Shown: piece after piece, positions 25,207 to 33,234 of the stretch
Numbering within the stretch: the stretch's first letter is position 1
How the letters are laid out: each line of letters begins with the position of its first letter
Assembly (NCBI GenBank): GCA_030694525.1
Contig: JAUXYG010000202.1
Location: forward strand, 1 to 44,847
DNA: 44,847 bases
Source: Legionella sp.
GTDB lineage: Bacteria > Pseudomonadota > Gammaproteobacteria > Legionellales > Legionellaceae
Reading direction: 5' to 3'
Notes under the pieces: generated by a model
Seen by the model: the letters and a program-made list of their open reading frames with translations, nothing else
The model's database searches: none
What the model was told of the DNA's origin: nothing
Program-made: the position numbers and the translations under genes

Positions 25207-26106
25207 TTATTCAAGATCGGAAATCAAACCATCAAAAATCGCCATGCGCGCATAAACCCCATTAGTCACCTGATTTAAAATCAGTGATTGTGGACCATCA
25301 GCGATTTCACTATCAATCTCAATACCTCTATTAATAGGTCCAGGATGCATTACTAACGCATCTGGACGCGCAAAGGCCAGGCTTTTTTTAGTTAATGCAA
25401 AATTATTTCTATAAGTGGCTAAATCCAGTTGCTCATTATCCGCCAAACGCTCATGCTGGACTCGCAAACATATGACTACATCCGCATCAGCAAGACCGTC
25501 TTGCAGATTATTTGTAACCTGACCATAACTTACAGTTTCTGGTTGCCAAATTTCAGGACAAATAAAACTTAGCTGTCCCACGTGTAATTTACTACATATG
25601 GTTTGAAAAGAATTTGCTACACGTGAATGTTTGATATTCCCAAGAATTGCAATTTTTAACTCATCCAATTTAGGCTTTTTTTCTATAATCGTCATTATAT
25701 CCAGCAATGCCTGACTGGGATGTGCATGCGTTCCATCACCGGCATTGATTATATGAATACCTGAACCCAAAACATCAACCAGCCTTTGTTGCAACCCATT
25801 TTGCTTATGACGAATAACAAAATATTTAATCCCCATAGCCACTAAAGTATGAAGGGTATCTTCAATAACCTCTCCTTTGGTTTCCGAGGAACCCTGCAAA
25901 TCAAGATTGATTACTGGCATAGATAGATGTCGGGCAGCAAGCTCAAAGCTCACGCGAGTACGGGTACTGTTCTCATAAAATAATTGAGCGACTGTATCGG
26001 AGGGGTATGCTGGATAATTTTTTTGCTGCTTAAAAGCAAAACCTCGCTCAATTAATCGTTCAATTTGATGAGTAGAGAGCTGGCTAATTTCTATAAAATG
26101 ATCCAT
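25207..26106 (-). CDS. pyrB: Aspartate carbamoyltransferase catalytic subunit
   Basis: 299 residues. The enzyme condenses carbamoyl phosphate and aspartate, the committed step of pyrimidine synthesis. The carbamoyl-phosphate site ENSTRTRVSFE (Ser47 to Arg51) is intact, as are the lysine loop GSSETKGEV, the GDGTHAHPSQALLD segment (about 123-136) and the aspartate-side loop MHPGPINRG near 265. The length equals the trimer-forming catalytic chain without a fused regulatory part. No pyrI is adjacent, and the upstream order algH-ruvX-pyrB follows the arrangement known from Pseudomonas, where pyrC often follows; here none does. It probably shares the promoter upstream of algH. Confidence 0.95.
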   Translation of the reverse strand: MDHFIEISQLSTHQIERLIERGFAFKQQKNYPAYPSDTVAQLFYENSTRTRVSFELAARHLSMPVINLDLQGSSETKGEVIEDTLHTLVAMGIKYFVIRHKQNGLQQRLVDVLGSGIHIINAGDGTHAHPSQALLDIMTIIEKKPKLDELKIAILGNIKHSRVANSFQTICSKLHVGQLSFICPEIWQPETVSYGQVTNNLQDGLADADVVICLRVQHERLADNEQLDLATYRNNFALTKKSLAFARPDALVMHPGPINRGIEIDSEIADGPQSLILNQVTNGVYARMAIFDGLISDLE

Positions 26107-26204
26107 AAGTCCTGATTAGGCAAGGTAACCAGCCTGCAATTATAGCATAGCGATTTCTTATTATAATCCTAATTTCCTATCATATTCGAGGAGCTAAAGG
26201 CGCT

Positions 26205-26630
26205 TTATTCAGGTGAATTTAACCATTGTTCGAGGATAATACAGGCAGCGATACCATCAATCTCGGTTTTTTTGAGTTTACGATAACCGCCCTGTTCAAA
26301 TAACCGCCCTCTTGCCTCGACAGTAGAGAGACGCTCGTCTACGAGAAAAACAGGCAGATTAAATTCTTTTCTTAATTGTTTAGCATAGCGTTTGGCAGCA
26401 GCAGTCGTATATAACTCAGTATCGTCAATACAAGTAGGAATTCCCACAATTAATGCCTGAGGACTCCATTGAAGAATAAGTTTTTGCACTGCATTCCAAT
26501 CAGGGATACCTTGTCTCGCTGCAAGAGTGGGTAATGGTGAAGCACTGCATGTTAAACGTTGACCTACTGCAACCCCAATCCGTTTATAACCAAAATCAAA
26601 ACCCAAATAAACATCAGGCATGGCCAGCAC
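26205..26630 (-). CDS. ruvX: Putative Holliday junction resolvase / pre-16S rRNA nuclease YqgF
   Basis: 141 residues, RNase H-like fold. The first catalytic aspartate is in YLGFDFGYKRIGVAVG, the second acidic site in FLVDERLSTVEA, and the third in TEIDGIAACIILEQWL, so all three expected acids are present. YqgF processes the 5' end of 16S rRNA in E. coli; a role in junction resolution was first proposed from structure. The start overlaps the end of algH by 17 nt; a second in-frame ATG 9 nt in would shorten the overlap. The overlap implies translational coupling. pyrB lies downstream after 98 bp on the same strand. Confidence 0.93.
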   Translation of the reverse strand: MLAMPDVYLGFDFGYKRIGVAVGQRLTCSASPLPTLAARQGIPDWNAVQKLILQWSPQALIVGIPTCIDDTELYTTAAAKRYAKQLRKEFNLPVFLVDERLSTVEARGRLFEQGGYRKLKKTEIDGIAACIILEQWLNSPE

Positions 26631-27177
26631 TTGAGGTAAGTTGACTCATCTTAATGCCTAATGTGGTTCCAGCATATTCCCAGCGATCTTCAAAAGGTAC
26701 GTCATACATAATTTCTGATTTATAAGGGCATACCAGCCAAACATTATCCATGACTTCTTGTTCCAATTGATGATCAGTCCAACCTGAATAACCTAATGTA
26801 ACTAACACATCCTTAGGTCCTGAATCTACAGCTATTGCCCGGATGATATCATTTGATGTAGTCACCGTCACCTCATCTTGTAAAAACAAACTCGACCTCC
26901 ACCCACCCGTCTGTTTGTGGATTACAAATCCTCTTTCAGGTTGGATAGGCCCGCCAAATAATAATGGCATGCTGTTTTGTTCCTTGCGCAACGGTTCAAT
27001 TTTAAGCTGTTCGAAGACTATAGACATAGGAAATTGCATGGGTCTATTAATGATTAACCCTACAGAGCCCTGATCGTGATGCTCACAAATATAAATAACC
27101 GTTCTTTCGAAATTAGGATCATTTAATGATGGCATGGCAATCAACAAATGATTCGCTAATGTGTTGATAATTGCCAT
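26614..27177 (-). CDS. algH: YqgE/AlgH family protein (UPF0301)
   Basis: 187 residues, the standard length. Conserved family segments are visible: NHLLIAMPSLNDPNFERTVI, YICEHHDQGSVGLIINRPM, LLFGGPIQPERGFVIH and LVTLGYSGWTDHQLEQEV. The family is named for an alginate effect in Pseudomonas, but its biochemical role is unknown; the fold resembles nucleic-acid-binding proteins. It is first in the run algH-ruvX-pyrB, with a -10 box about 40 bp upstream. No signal peptide, so cytosolic. Confidence 0.94.
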   Translation of the reverse strand: MAIINTLANHLLIAMPSLNDPNFERTVIYICEHHDQGSVGLIINRPMQFPMSIVFEQLKIEPLRKEQNSMPLLFGGPIQPERGFVIHKQTGGWRSSLFLQDEVTVTTSNDIIRAIAVDSGPKDVLVTLGYSGWTDHQLEQEVMDNVWLVCPYKSEIMYDVPFEDRWEYAGTTLGIKMSQLTSSAGHA

Positions 27178-27214
27178 TAGTGAACGCCCCCTAAAATTTA
27201 TTACTATTCCCTTT

Positions 27215-27220
27215 ATTATA
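27215..27220 (-). promoter_or_regulatory. -10 box for algH-ruvX-pyrB
   Basis: TATAAT reads on the minus strand at 27220-27215, 38 bp before the algH start. The -35 region is AT-rich with no good TTGACA match, so strength is uncertain. Confidence 0.5.
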
Positions 27221-27340
27221 CACCATAAAAGTTTTTATTTTTTACATAAAGATAAATATAAAATCAATATGGTTAAATATTAACGATTAGTTTAAATATG
27301 GCTGTTTTAAAGTTTGCTTATAATTAGAGCCAGTGAACAT

Positions 27341-28111
27341 TTACTTTCCTGGCCCTTGAGGTAAAGTATTAATAATTGAGACTTTAATATATAAGGCTGA
27401 ATTGAGGGAAAATGGCCGGCCGGCTGAATAAGAAGTCGAATTAGAATCAGCGTTTTGTGTTCCTTCAGCAGTTCCTAAAGGAACCCATTTATTTAAAGGA
27501 GCCATGATAGTAGTGTCCACTTGCTGATTATCAAACTGTTGACCACCTTCTACATTGGCTTGCTGACGCACCCTACTTACAGAGATTCGTACTTTTGATC
27601 CCTGCAGCACAGGCTGTACGATGAGGCCATTTTGAATATTATGTTGTTGATAGGAAACGCCTGTAAAAAATCCTACCCCTACAGAAGTTACAATAGGAAC
27701 CTGCTCTCCAGTTGAGACCAGAGCTGACTCACCATTCATAACTTGCACCGATTGACTGCGCTGCACTTCAGATTGTGGCTGTGTGCTATACGACACATCA
27801 TTACTGTTTTGCTGACTGAGCCAATCAGGATCACCTTGATAAATAGCAACATTGAACGTTACTGGCGGAACATCAATTTTATGTAACACATCCCTTATTG
27901 CGGTCAAAGTACTTGGATTGACCTTAACAATCACCGTTTGACCCGTGCCACTTATTTTCTCGCCCGGCTGTAATAAAGGCTTTATCAACGCCACCACTTT
28001 ATCAGCTTGTAAATAATTAAGCTGAATCACTTTGGTCATTGTGGGCACAGCAAAGGTACATGTAGCAAAAGACAACAAAAGCCATAATCCAAAAATTTGT
28101 CGCTTATTCAT
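27341..28111 (-). CDS. Exported protein with secretin-type N-terminal domain
   Basis: 256 residues. MNKRQIFGLWLLLSFATCTF is a signal peptide, likely cut after TFA. Residues about 27-88 read VIQLNYLQADKVVALIKPLL...GQTVIVKVNPSTLTAIRDVLHKIDVPPV, the ring-building domain found in GspD, PilQ and BfpB secretins, including the 'LDVPP' end. The middle (about 115-185) resembles the start of the secretin core (VQVMNGESALVSTGEQVPIV), but the beta-barrel part is missing and the C-terminal third is Ser/Gln-rich. It is thus a periplasmic secretin-like protein without a pore. It could modulate a secretion or pilus system. No such genes are adjacent. Confidence 0.78.
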   Translation of the reverse strand: MNKRQIFGLWLLLSFATCTFAVPTMTKVIQLNYLQADKVVALIKPLLQPGEKISGTGQTVIVKVNPSTLTAIRDVLHKIDVPPVTFNVAIYQGDPDWLSQQNSNDVSYSTQPQSEVQRSQSVQVMNGESALVSTGEQVPIVTSVGVGFFTGVSYQQHNIQNGLIVQPVLQGSKVRISVSRVRQQANVEGGQQFDNQQVDTTIMAPLNKWVPLGTAEGTQNADSNSTSYSAGRPFSLNSALYIKVSIINTLPQGPGK

Positions 28112-28261
28112 CCTGATTCCTTGCTTTTATTGAATAGATTGGTCTTTCAATCAAGTGTAGCAGCAATCTGTTATTCGTAAATAAAGTTCTGTAAATGAGT
28201 AGTTTTGTTCCTGGTGAAGTTTGGGTATAATCGCCTAAATCGATCTTCAGGGATACGAATC

Positions 28262-28933
28262 ATGGGTAGCATTTTTAATATGTTTGGGCCTTCACCTATA
28301 AGACCTATTGAGCAACACATTCGCAAGGCACATCAATGCGCGAAACAGCTGTACCCATTTTTTGAAGCCGTTTTAAAAAACGATTGGAAAGCTGCTAAAA
28401 ATATTAAAGAAAAAATTATTTCTTTAGAAAAAGAAGCCGATTTAATCAAACGTGACTTACGCCTGAATCTACCTACTGGCTTGTTTTTACCCGTCTCACG
28501 TACCGACTTGCTCGAACTGTTAAGTGCGCAGGATAAAATTGCCAATAAGGCAGAGGACATCGCAGGATTGATTATCAGTCGCAAAATGGTCCTCCCTGAA
28601 TCACTTGTTCCTCCCTTCATGCCCTTTTTACATCGATGCATTGATGCATCGAAGCAGGCTTGCAAGGCTATAAATGAGTTGGACGAATTACTTGAAACCG
28701 GATTTCGCGGAAGTGAAGTTAAAATTGTTGAGGAAATGATTCTTAAACTTGATGAGATTGAACATGACAGTGATGAGAAACTCGCTGATATTCGTCATCG
28801 TATTTTTGAATTGGAAAAGGAATTATCCGCAATAGATATAATGTTCCTTTATAAACTGGTCCAATGGATCGGTGAATTGGCCGACCACGCACAGACCGTG
28901 GGCGGACGCCTTCAAATTCTCATAGCCCGGTAA
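28262..28933 (+). CDS. DUF47/PhoU-like protein (TIGR00153 family)
   Basis: 223 residues from ATG 28262, chosen over a longer reading from 28205 because the family starts near MGSIFNMFGPSP and a CAGGGA lies upstream. It is all-helical, related to PhoU; conserved helices with acidic metal-binding patterns are visible (IKEKIISLEKEADLIKRDLR and LKLDEIEHDSDEKLADIRHR). Proteins of this family are usually encoded directly before Pit-type transporters and are thought to regulate phosphate uptake. That is the case here: pit starts 9 nt after its stop, so the two form one operon. Confidence 0.9.
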   Translation: MGSIFNMFGPSPIRPIEQHIRKAHQCAKQLYPFFEAVLKNDWKAAKNIKEKIISLEKEADLIKRDLRLNLPTGLFLPVSRTDLLELLSAQDKIANKAEDIAGLIISRKMVLPESLVPPFMPFLHRCIDASKQACKAINELDELLETGFRGSEVKIVEEMILKLDEIEHDSDEKLADIRHRIFELEKELSAIDIMFLYKLVQWIGELADHAQTVGGRLQILIAR

Positions 28934-28942
28934 TTATTTTCT

Positions 28943-30196
28943 ATGGATTATTCAATTATTTATCTGTTAGTCGCTGTTGTTCTTTGTTTTTTGATGACCT
29001 GGGGCGTTGGTGCCAACGATTTAGCGAATGTCATGAGCACGACTATGGGCTCCAAAGCAGTAACGGTTCGCCAGGCCATGCTTATTGCCATAATCTTTGA
29101 ATTTGCCGGTGCCTTTTTGGGTGGCAGCGGGGTTACCGAAACCATGCGCGATGGCATCATCAACACAAGCCAGCTTTCGGATCAACCTCTGGTTATGATT
29201 GAAGGAATGTTAGGTGTGCTCTTTGCATGCACCATATGGATGAACCTTGCAAGTTATCTAGGCGTACCCGTCTCCATTACCAATGCCTTGGTGGGCTCGA
29301 TGGTGGGATTTGGTGCAGTGGTACTAGGTCCTAACGCCATCCATTGGAATCAGGTCGGTCGAATTGCGATCGGTTGGGTTACCTCCCCAATGATTTCCGG
29401 TATTACCGCATACGCATTATTCATCAGTATTCAACAAACTATTTTTGTGAAAAATAATCCCCTGGCTAAGGCCAAGCTTTACATTCCCATTTATCTCTTT
29501 CTAATTGGCTCCATCCTATCCTTTATTACGGTGTTTAAAGGCCTTAACCACTTCGATATTCATTTAAACTTTAAACAGAATCTGGCAGTCACTCTGGCCA
29601 CCAGCATCATCATTACTATAATAGGTATGATTTTTATCAAACGCATCCCCGAAAACCCAAAAATAAGACGCCGGGAACGATTTATCCAGGTAGAGAAGTA
29701 TTTCGCCGTATTAATGGCCATGACCGCCTGCGCCATGGTTTTTGCCCATGGCTCAAACGATGTAGCACTTGCCGTAGGGCCACTGACTATAGTTTATAGT
29801 CTGGTAATGAATGCAAATCAAGTATTCGATGCGAATAATTACCCGTCCTGGATTATTCTCTTTGGTTGTGTTGGAGTGATCACCGGTTTATTGATGTACG
29901 GCCGTAAAGTAATAGAAACTGTAGGCAGCGCCATCACCGCCCTAACCCCCAGCCGCGCCTTCGCAGCCACCCTATCTGCGGCAACCACGGTAGTTGTGGC
30001 AACCAGCACCGGAATCCCGGTATCTGCCACTCAGACCTTGGTGGGTGCGGTTCTTGGTGTAGGATTGGCGCGTGGTATCGGCGCTTTGAATCTTATCGTA
30101 ATCCGTAATATCTTTATGTCCTGGATCCTAACCCTGCCAGCAGCTTCAATATTGACTATATTATCTTATAAGTTATTACATGCGCTGATAAGTTAA
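28943..30196 (+). CDS. pit: Low-affinity inorganic phosphate transporter (Pit family)
   Basis: 417 residues with about ten membrane segments in two related halves. The first half begins MTWGVGANDLANVMSTTMGS, and the second repeats the family motif as CAMVFAHGSNDVALAVGPLT; each GAND/GSND motif is a hallmark of Pit/PiT proteins. NALVGSMVGFGAV and TQTLVGAVLGVGLARG are the paired conserved helices. It probably imports metal-phosphate with protons through the inner membrane. The DUF47 partner is encoded 9 nt upstream. Confidence 0.94.
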   Translation: MDYSIIYLLVAVVLCFLMTWGVGANDLANVMSTTMGSKAVTVRQAMLIAIIFEFAGAFLGGSGVTETMRDGIINTSQLSDQPLVMIEGMLGVLFACTIWMNLASYLGVPVSITNALVGSMVGFGAVVLGPNAIHWNQVGRIAIGWVTSPMISGITAYALFISIQQTIFVKNNPLAKAKLYIPIYLFLIGSILSFITVFKGLNHFDIHLNFKQNLAVTLATSIIITIIGMIFIKRIPENPKIRRRERFIQVEKYFAVLMAMTACAMVFAHGSNDVALAVGPLTIVYSLVMNANQVFDANNYPSWIILFGCVGVITGLLMYGRKVIETVGSAITALTPSRAFAATLSAATTVVVATSTGIPVSATQTLVGAVLGVGLARGIGALNLIVIRNIFMSWILTLPAASILTILSYKLLHALIS

Positions 30197-30255
30197 AATG
30201 ATAGTTCGAAATAAATATTGCATTTAATGTTTTTTTATGAAATGCGTAATGTTCT

Positions 30256-30277
30256 CTTAATATATGAGGCATATACT
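30256..30277 (+). promoter_or_regulatory. PmrA-like promoter of module copy A
   Basis: CTTAATATA at 30256-30264 matches 8 of 9 positions of the PmrA box I recall (CTTAATATT). TATACT at 30272-30277 is a good -10. Box start to -10 start is 16 nt, the same as upstream of the second copy, and both boxes are preceded by TTCT. Confidence 0.6.
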
Positions 30278-30310
30278 AACTACATAAAGTAAAATTAAAA
30301 GGTGTAAATC

Positions 30311-32494
30311 ATGGGTAAAATCGTAGAGTATACCGGTAATTATGTTGAGGTTATTAAAGCATTAAATTTATCAGAAGGTTTTTATAGCGAACAAGAGACC
30401 AAAAAGCTATATACAGATGAAATTGAAAAGGATCTTGGAAGAACCGATTTTTTCAGTCTAAAATCATCTCGGGCAGAATTACAAAATCGTATTAGAAGAG
30501 AAACAGACGCTCAAACACATTTTTCATATGCTCAAGGTAATTTTGATGGGCGAATATTCTCAAAGCCCTTAATGGGATTTCAACCTGGAATCCTGCTTCA
30601 AATGGCAGACAAAGCAGACGATCCTTATTTTACTAAAACTATTGGTTTAAATTATGTCGATGATAAGGGCATTCAATGTGGTTTTGCAATAAGCGCTTAT
30701 AGAAATGATAGCAACCTCGATATCCCCTCCCAAGAGAGGGAGTACTTTTACATCATCACTCGAATTGAAAACGTTAACCTTGAACCCGAGAAAAGAAAAG
30801 TAACCGTTATTTCTAACATTTCAGATATTGCCAACCATGAATCTGCAGACCCTGAATCTAAAAATTATAATGGAATTCAACCGACCGAATATAATTCTAA
30901 TCCAATAAATGAAAAAATAGACAATTTAGTCATCTCTGAAGATTTAAGTTCCTTATTGACTAATGTGTTTGATTCCGAAGGCTCTTTATCTTTCAATAAA
31001 TTGAATGAATTAGTATCAAGATTTGGTAGCACTACTCTTGATAATCGAGACTTTAAAATTAAACACATTAATTCGTTCATCAATTTTGCTGAAACATATT
31101 TGAAGCAAGATGAAAAATTGCAAAAAGACATCACTCAATTAAAAAATGATATAAGTTCGGACGTCAATCTTTTTAAAGGAGAAGGTACTGATAATTTAAT
31201 TATCTCCCGATTGCACGATTTAATTTCGAAATCAATAAAAACATATAAATTACCTGAAACAGCCGATAAATTATTAAAAGCAAATGATCTTAATTTATTT
31301 ATTTATAATCTTGAGCAACAATATTCGCATTTACAAAAGTCTAAAATTTTAAATGTTAGCAAAGAAGAAAATCAACAATTTAGATCAAAAATTAATATAC
31401 TTCGTCATTATGCGCAATACCCCTTTAATGTCGATATTGATGAATTACCTGAAATTAAGAGTGTAAACAACTTTGATAAGTTAATTAAATCTACAGATTT
31501 AATTGTTATTGATTATGATCAAATGCTTTCAATTCTTGAAAATTCTCAGGAAAAAATGCCTCATTTAGCTGACTCTTTTGCTGATGAAATTGAAAGGCTT
31601 ATAATTGATGGTAATAATAATCAAAGTGCTCCTAATAATAACAAATCTCATTTATCCAGGCTTATTGACATCATAAATAAGGGTCGAGAACAAGAATTAT
31701 CTTCAATAAAATCACCATCTGAAGTTATCGCACCGATTAAACCAGAAGGAACCTTTTTTAAACGCAATGGCACTGCTCTTTCTATAGGTATCGCCGCAAT
31801 AATCGGTACCATCGGAATAGCTCTAACATTAACAGGAATTCTCGCCCCTCTAGGAATTGCTTTAAGCGGTATTGGTTTTACTTTAGGTCTTTTAGGACTA
31901 GGTTTAGGAGCTGGTGTATCTCTAGTTTCTGCAGGTTCCATAATAGCTAAAGAAAACAATCATCAAGCTCAACTTGAAAAATACCCACACGATAAAGAAA
32001 AATACGATGCTGATGTTAAAGAATTCAATCTTCTTCGTGAAAAAAATAACGAAGCTAAAATTGAGATTAACGATAGATATTATAATTCTATAAAGCTTAT
32101 AGATGAATCCATCATTAACATTATAGGAACTCCTAATGTTCAGGATAAACCTGATGAATTTTTGGATAATGCTATCAATATAAAGGCTTCTAAAGACCTA
32201 GAGGTTAACGAAGATAATAAATCAGACGATCTTCTCAACATACTCAGTGAGCCAGAAGACCCTTCAGATCTTATACTGAAATCTACAGAAACTTCATATC
32301 AATCTGAGGCAAAAGCCAGAAGCACAGTAACTACTTTAGATAAGTTATTCTCTGAAGGGGAGAATGCGCTACAGCAAGCAAAAGAAATACAATTGAACCC
32401 TAAAGTAACCTCCGCAAAAGAAACAAAAAAGGTTACAATTCTTAAAGAGACAAATGAAGAAGATATAGAAACACCAGATCATAAATTTAACTAG
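30311..32494 (+). CDS. Large membrane-hairpin protein, module copy A (candidate effector)
   Basis: 727 residues, no recognised family. Residues about 1-300 contain stretches shared with its neighbour 33235-35910: DEIEKDLGRTDFFSLK, FSYAQGNFDGR, LDNRDFKIKHINSFINF. A middle helical part follows. Residues about 486-546 form a long Gly/Ala-rich hydrophobic block (ALSIGIAAIIGTIGIAL, then TLTGILAPLGIALSGIGFTL), enough for two membrane helices as a hairpin. A coiled-coil-like tail and a polar, Glu-rich end (ETNEEDIETPDHKFN) follow. There is no signal peptide. The acidic C-terminus, single hairpin and helical body fit Dot/Icm effectors that embed in host membranes, but this is inference. A small coiled-coil gene starts 28 nt downstream. 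Confidence 0.82.
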   Translation: MGKIVEYTGNYVEVIKALNLSEGFYSEQETKKLYTDEIEKDLGRTDFFSLKSSRAELQNRIRRETDAQTHFSYAQGNFDGRIFSKPLMGFQPGILLQMADKADDPYFTKTIGLNYVDDKGIQCGFAISAYRNDSNLDIPSQEREYFYIITRIENVNLEPEKRKVTVISNISDIANHESADPESKNYNGIQPTEYNSNPINEKIDNLVISEDLSSLLTNVFDSEGSLSFNKLNELVSRFGSTTLDNRDFKIKHINSFINFAETYLKQDEKLQKDITQLKNDISSDVNLFKGEGTDNLIISRLHDLISKSIKTYKLPETADKLLKANDLNLFIYNLEQQYSHLQKSKILNVSKEENQQFRSKINILRHYAQYPFNVDIDELPEIKSVNNFDKLIKSTDLIVIDYDQMLSILENSQEKMPHLADSFADEIERLIIDGNNNQSAPNNNKSHLSRLIDIINKGREQELSSIKSPSEVIAPIKPEGTFFKRNGTALSIGIAAIIGTIGIALTLTGILAPLGIALSGIGFTLGLLGLGLGAGVSLVSAGSIIAKENNHQAQLEKYPHDKEKYDADVKEFNLLREKNNEAKIEINDRYYNSIKLIDESIINIIGTPNVQDKPDEFLDNAINIKASKDLEVNEDNKSDDLLNILSEPEDPSDLILKSTETSYQSEAKARSTVTTLDKLFSEGENALQQAKEIQLNPKVTSAKETKKVTILKETNEEDIETPDHKFN

Positions 32495-32522
32495 AGTTAA
32501 CCCCTGTAAGGATGTAAGAGAT

Positions 32523-32942
32523 ATGGGCAAATTAAATAATTTTTATAATGAATCGCTATATTCAAACAACATCAATGAATATCGAACAAAATTAGCGGAA
32601 AAAAAATCTTTTTTGCTTATAGCGAAAGAAAAAATTAGAACAATTGAACAATTATTGAAAACTGAATATTATGAAAAACTAATAAATTCGCAAAGTGCTA
32701 TTGCTGAGATAGAAAACAGCTCGAAACAAACAAAAAACCCTGAGCAAATTAAAGAGTTACAAGACAAGAAAAAAGAGCTGAACGAATTTATCACCACTTT
32801 AGATAATGTTTTTTATCATTCAGTGAATCGCTGGCAAAAATTCAAAAAAAATATTGAAGATACTGAAAATGAGATTAGAGAGATAATAGAACAAAGGCGT
32901 TCTACACATTCTGACTCTTCTAATGTTAAACCTGGTACTTAG
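32523..32942 (+). CDS. Small coiled-coil partner protein, module copy A
   Basis: 139 residues, almost wholly helical and highly charged (KSFLLIAKEKIRTIEQLLKT, IKELQDKKKELNEFITTLDN), with a hydrophilic tail. No family recognised and no membrane segment. It resembles the protein at 35936-36340 in its start (MGKLNNFY compared with MGKTYTFY), size and helix layout. Both follow a large hairpin protein by under 30 nt, so the small protein is likely a dedicated partner: a chaperone, antagonist or complex subunit. AAGGAT about 9 nt upstream serves ATG 32523. A hairpin 16 nt after the stop separates this copy from the second. Confidence 0.8.
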   Translation: MGKLNNFYNESLYSNNINEYRTKLAEKKSFLLIAKEKIRTIEQLLKTEYYEKLINSQSAIAEIENSSKQTKNPEQIKELQDKKKELNEFITTLDNVFYHSVNRWQKFKKNIEDTENEIREIIEQRRSTHSDSSNVKPGT

Positions 32943-32958
32943 AAGTCTGTTCAAAACA

Positions 32959-32986
32959 GTGGTGGGCTGATCTAAAATCCCACCAC
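32959..32986 (+). terminator. Hairpin between the two module copies
   Basis: GTGGTGGG (32959-32966) pairs exactly with CCCACCAC (32979-32986) around a 12-nt loop. The following AAAACTATCTT lacks a real T-run, so termination may be partial. Confidence 0.6.
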
Positions 32987-33181
32987 AAAACTATCTTCCA
33001 CAGCTTTTATATCGAACCATTAAAAGTTTATAATCCCATTAATACAGTACCTATTTGCAAATTTATAACTAAAAGCCTTTTATAGACATCAGCAACTCTC
33101 TAAGATGACTAATCCTAAATGAGAGAATCTGACCATTTTTGCAGTTCAAAAATTTCTGTAGCACTATTTCCATAATATTCT

Positions 33182-33203
33182 CTTAATAAAAAAAGTATAT
33201 AAT
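33182..33203 (+). promoter_or_regulatory. PmrA-like promoter of module copy B
   Basis: CTTAATAAA at 33182-33190 matches 7 of 9 positions of the PmrA box, and TATAAT at 33198-33203 is a perfect -10, 16 nt from box start to -10 start. The -10 includes the first two bases of an upstream ATG (33202), which therefore cannot be the translation start of the next gene. Confidence 0.6.
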
Positions 33204-33234
33204 GCGAGCACAAAAGTTGTTTTTAGGGCTGGCA

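Noticed and set aside
33202..33234. ATG 33202 as start of the 891-residue protein
   Set aside because: It overlaps the TATAAT -10 box, has no ribosome site, and the extra residues do not align with the paralogue.
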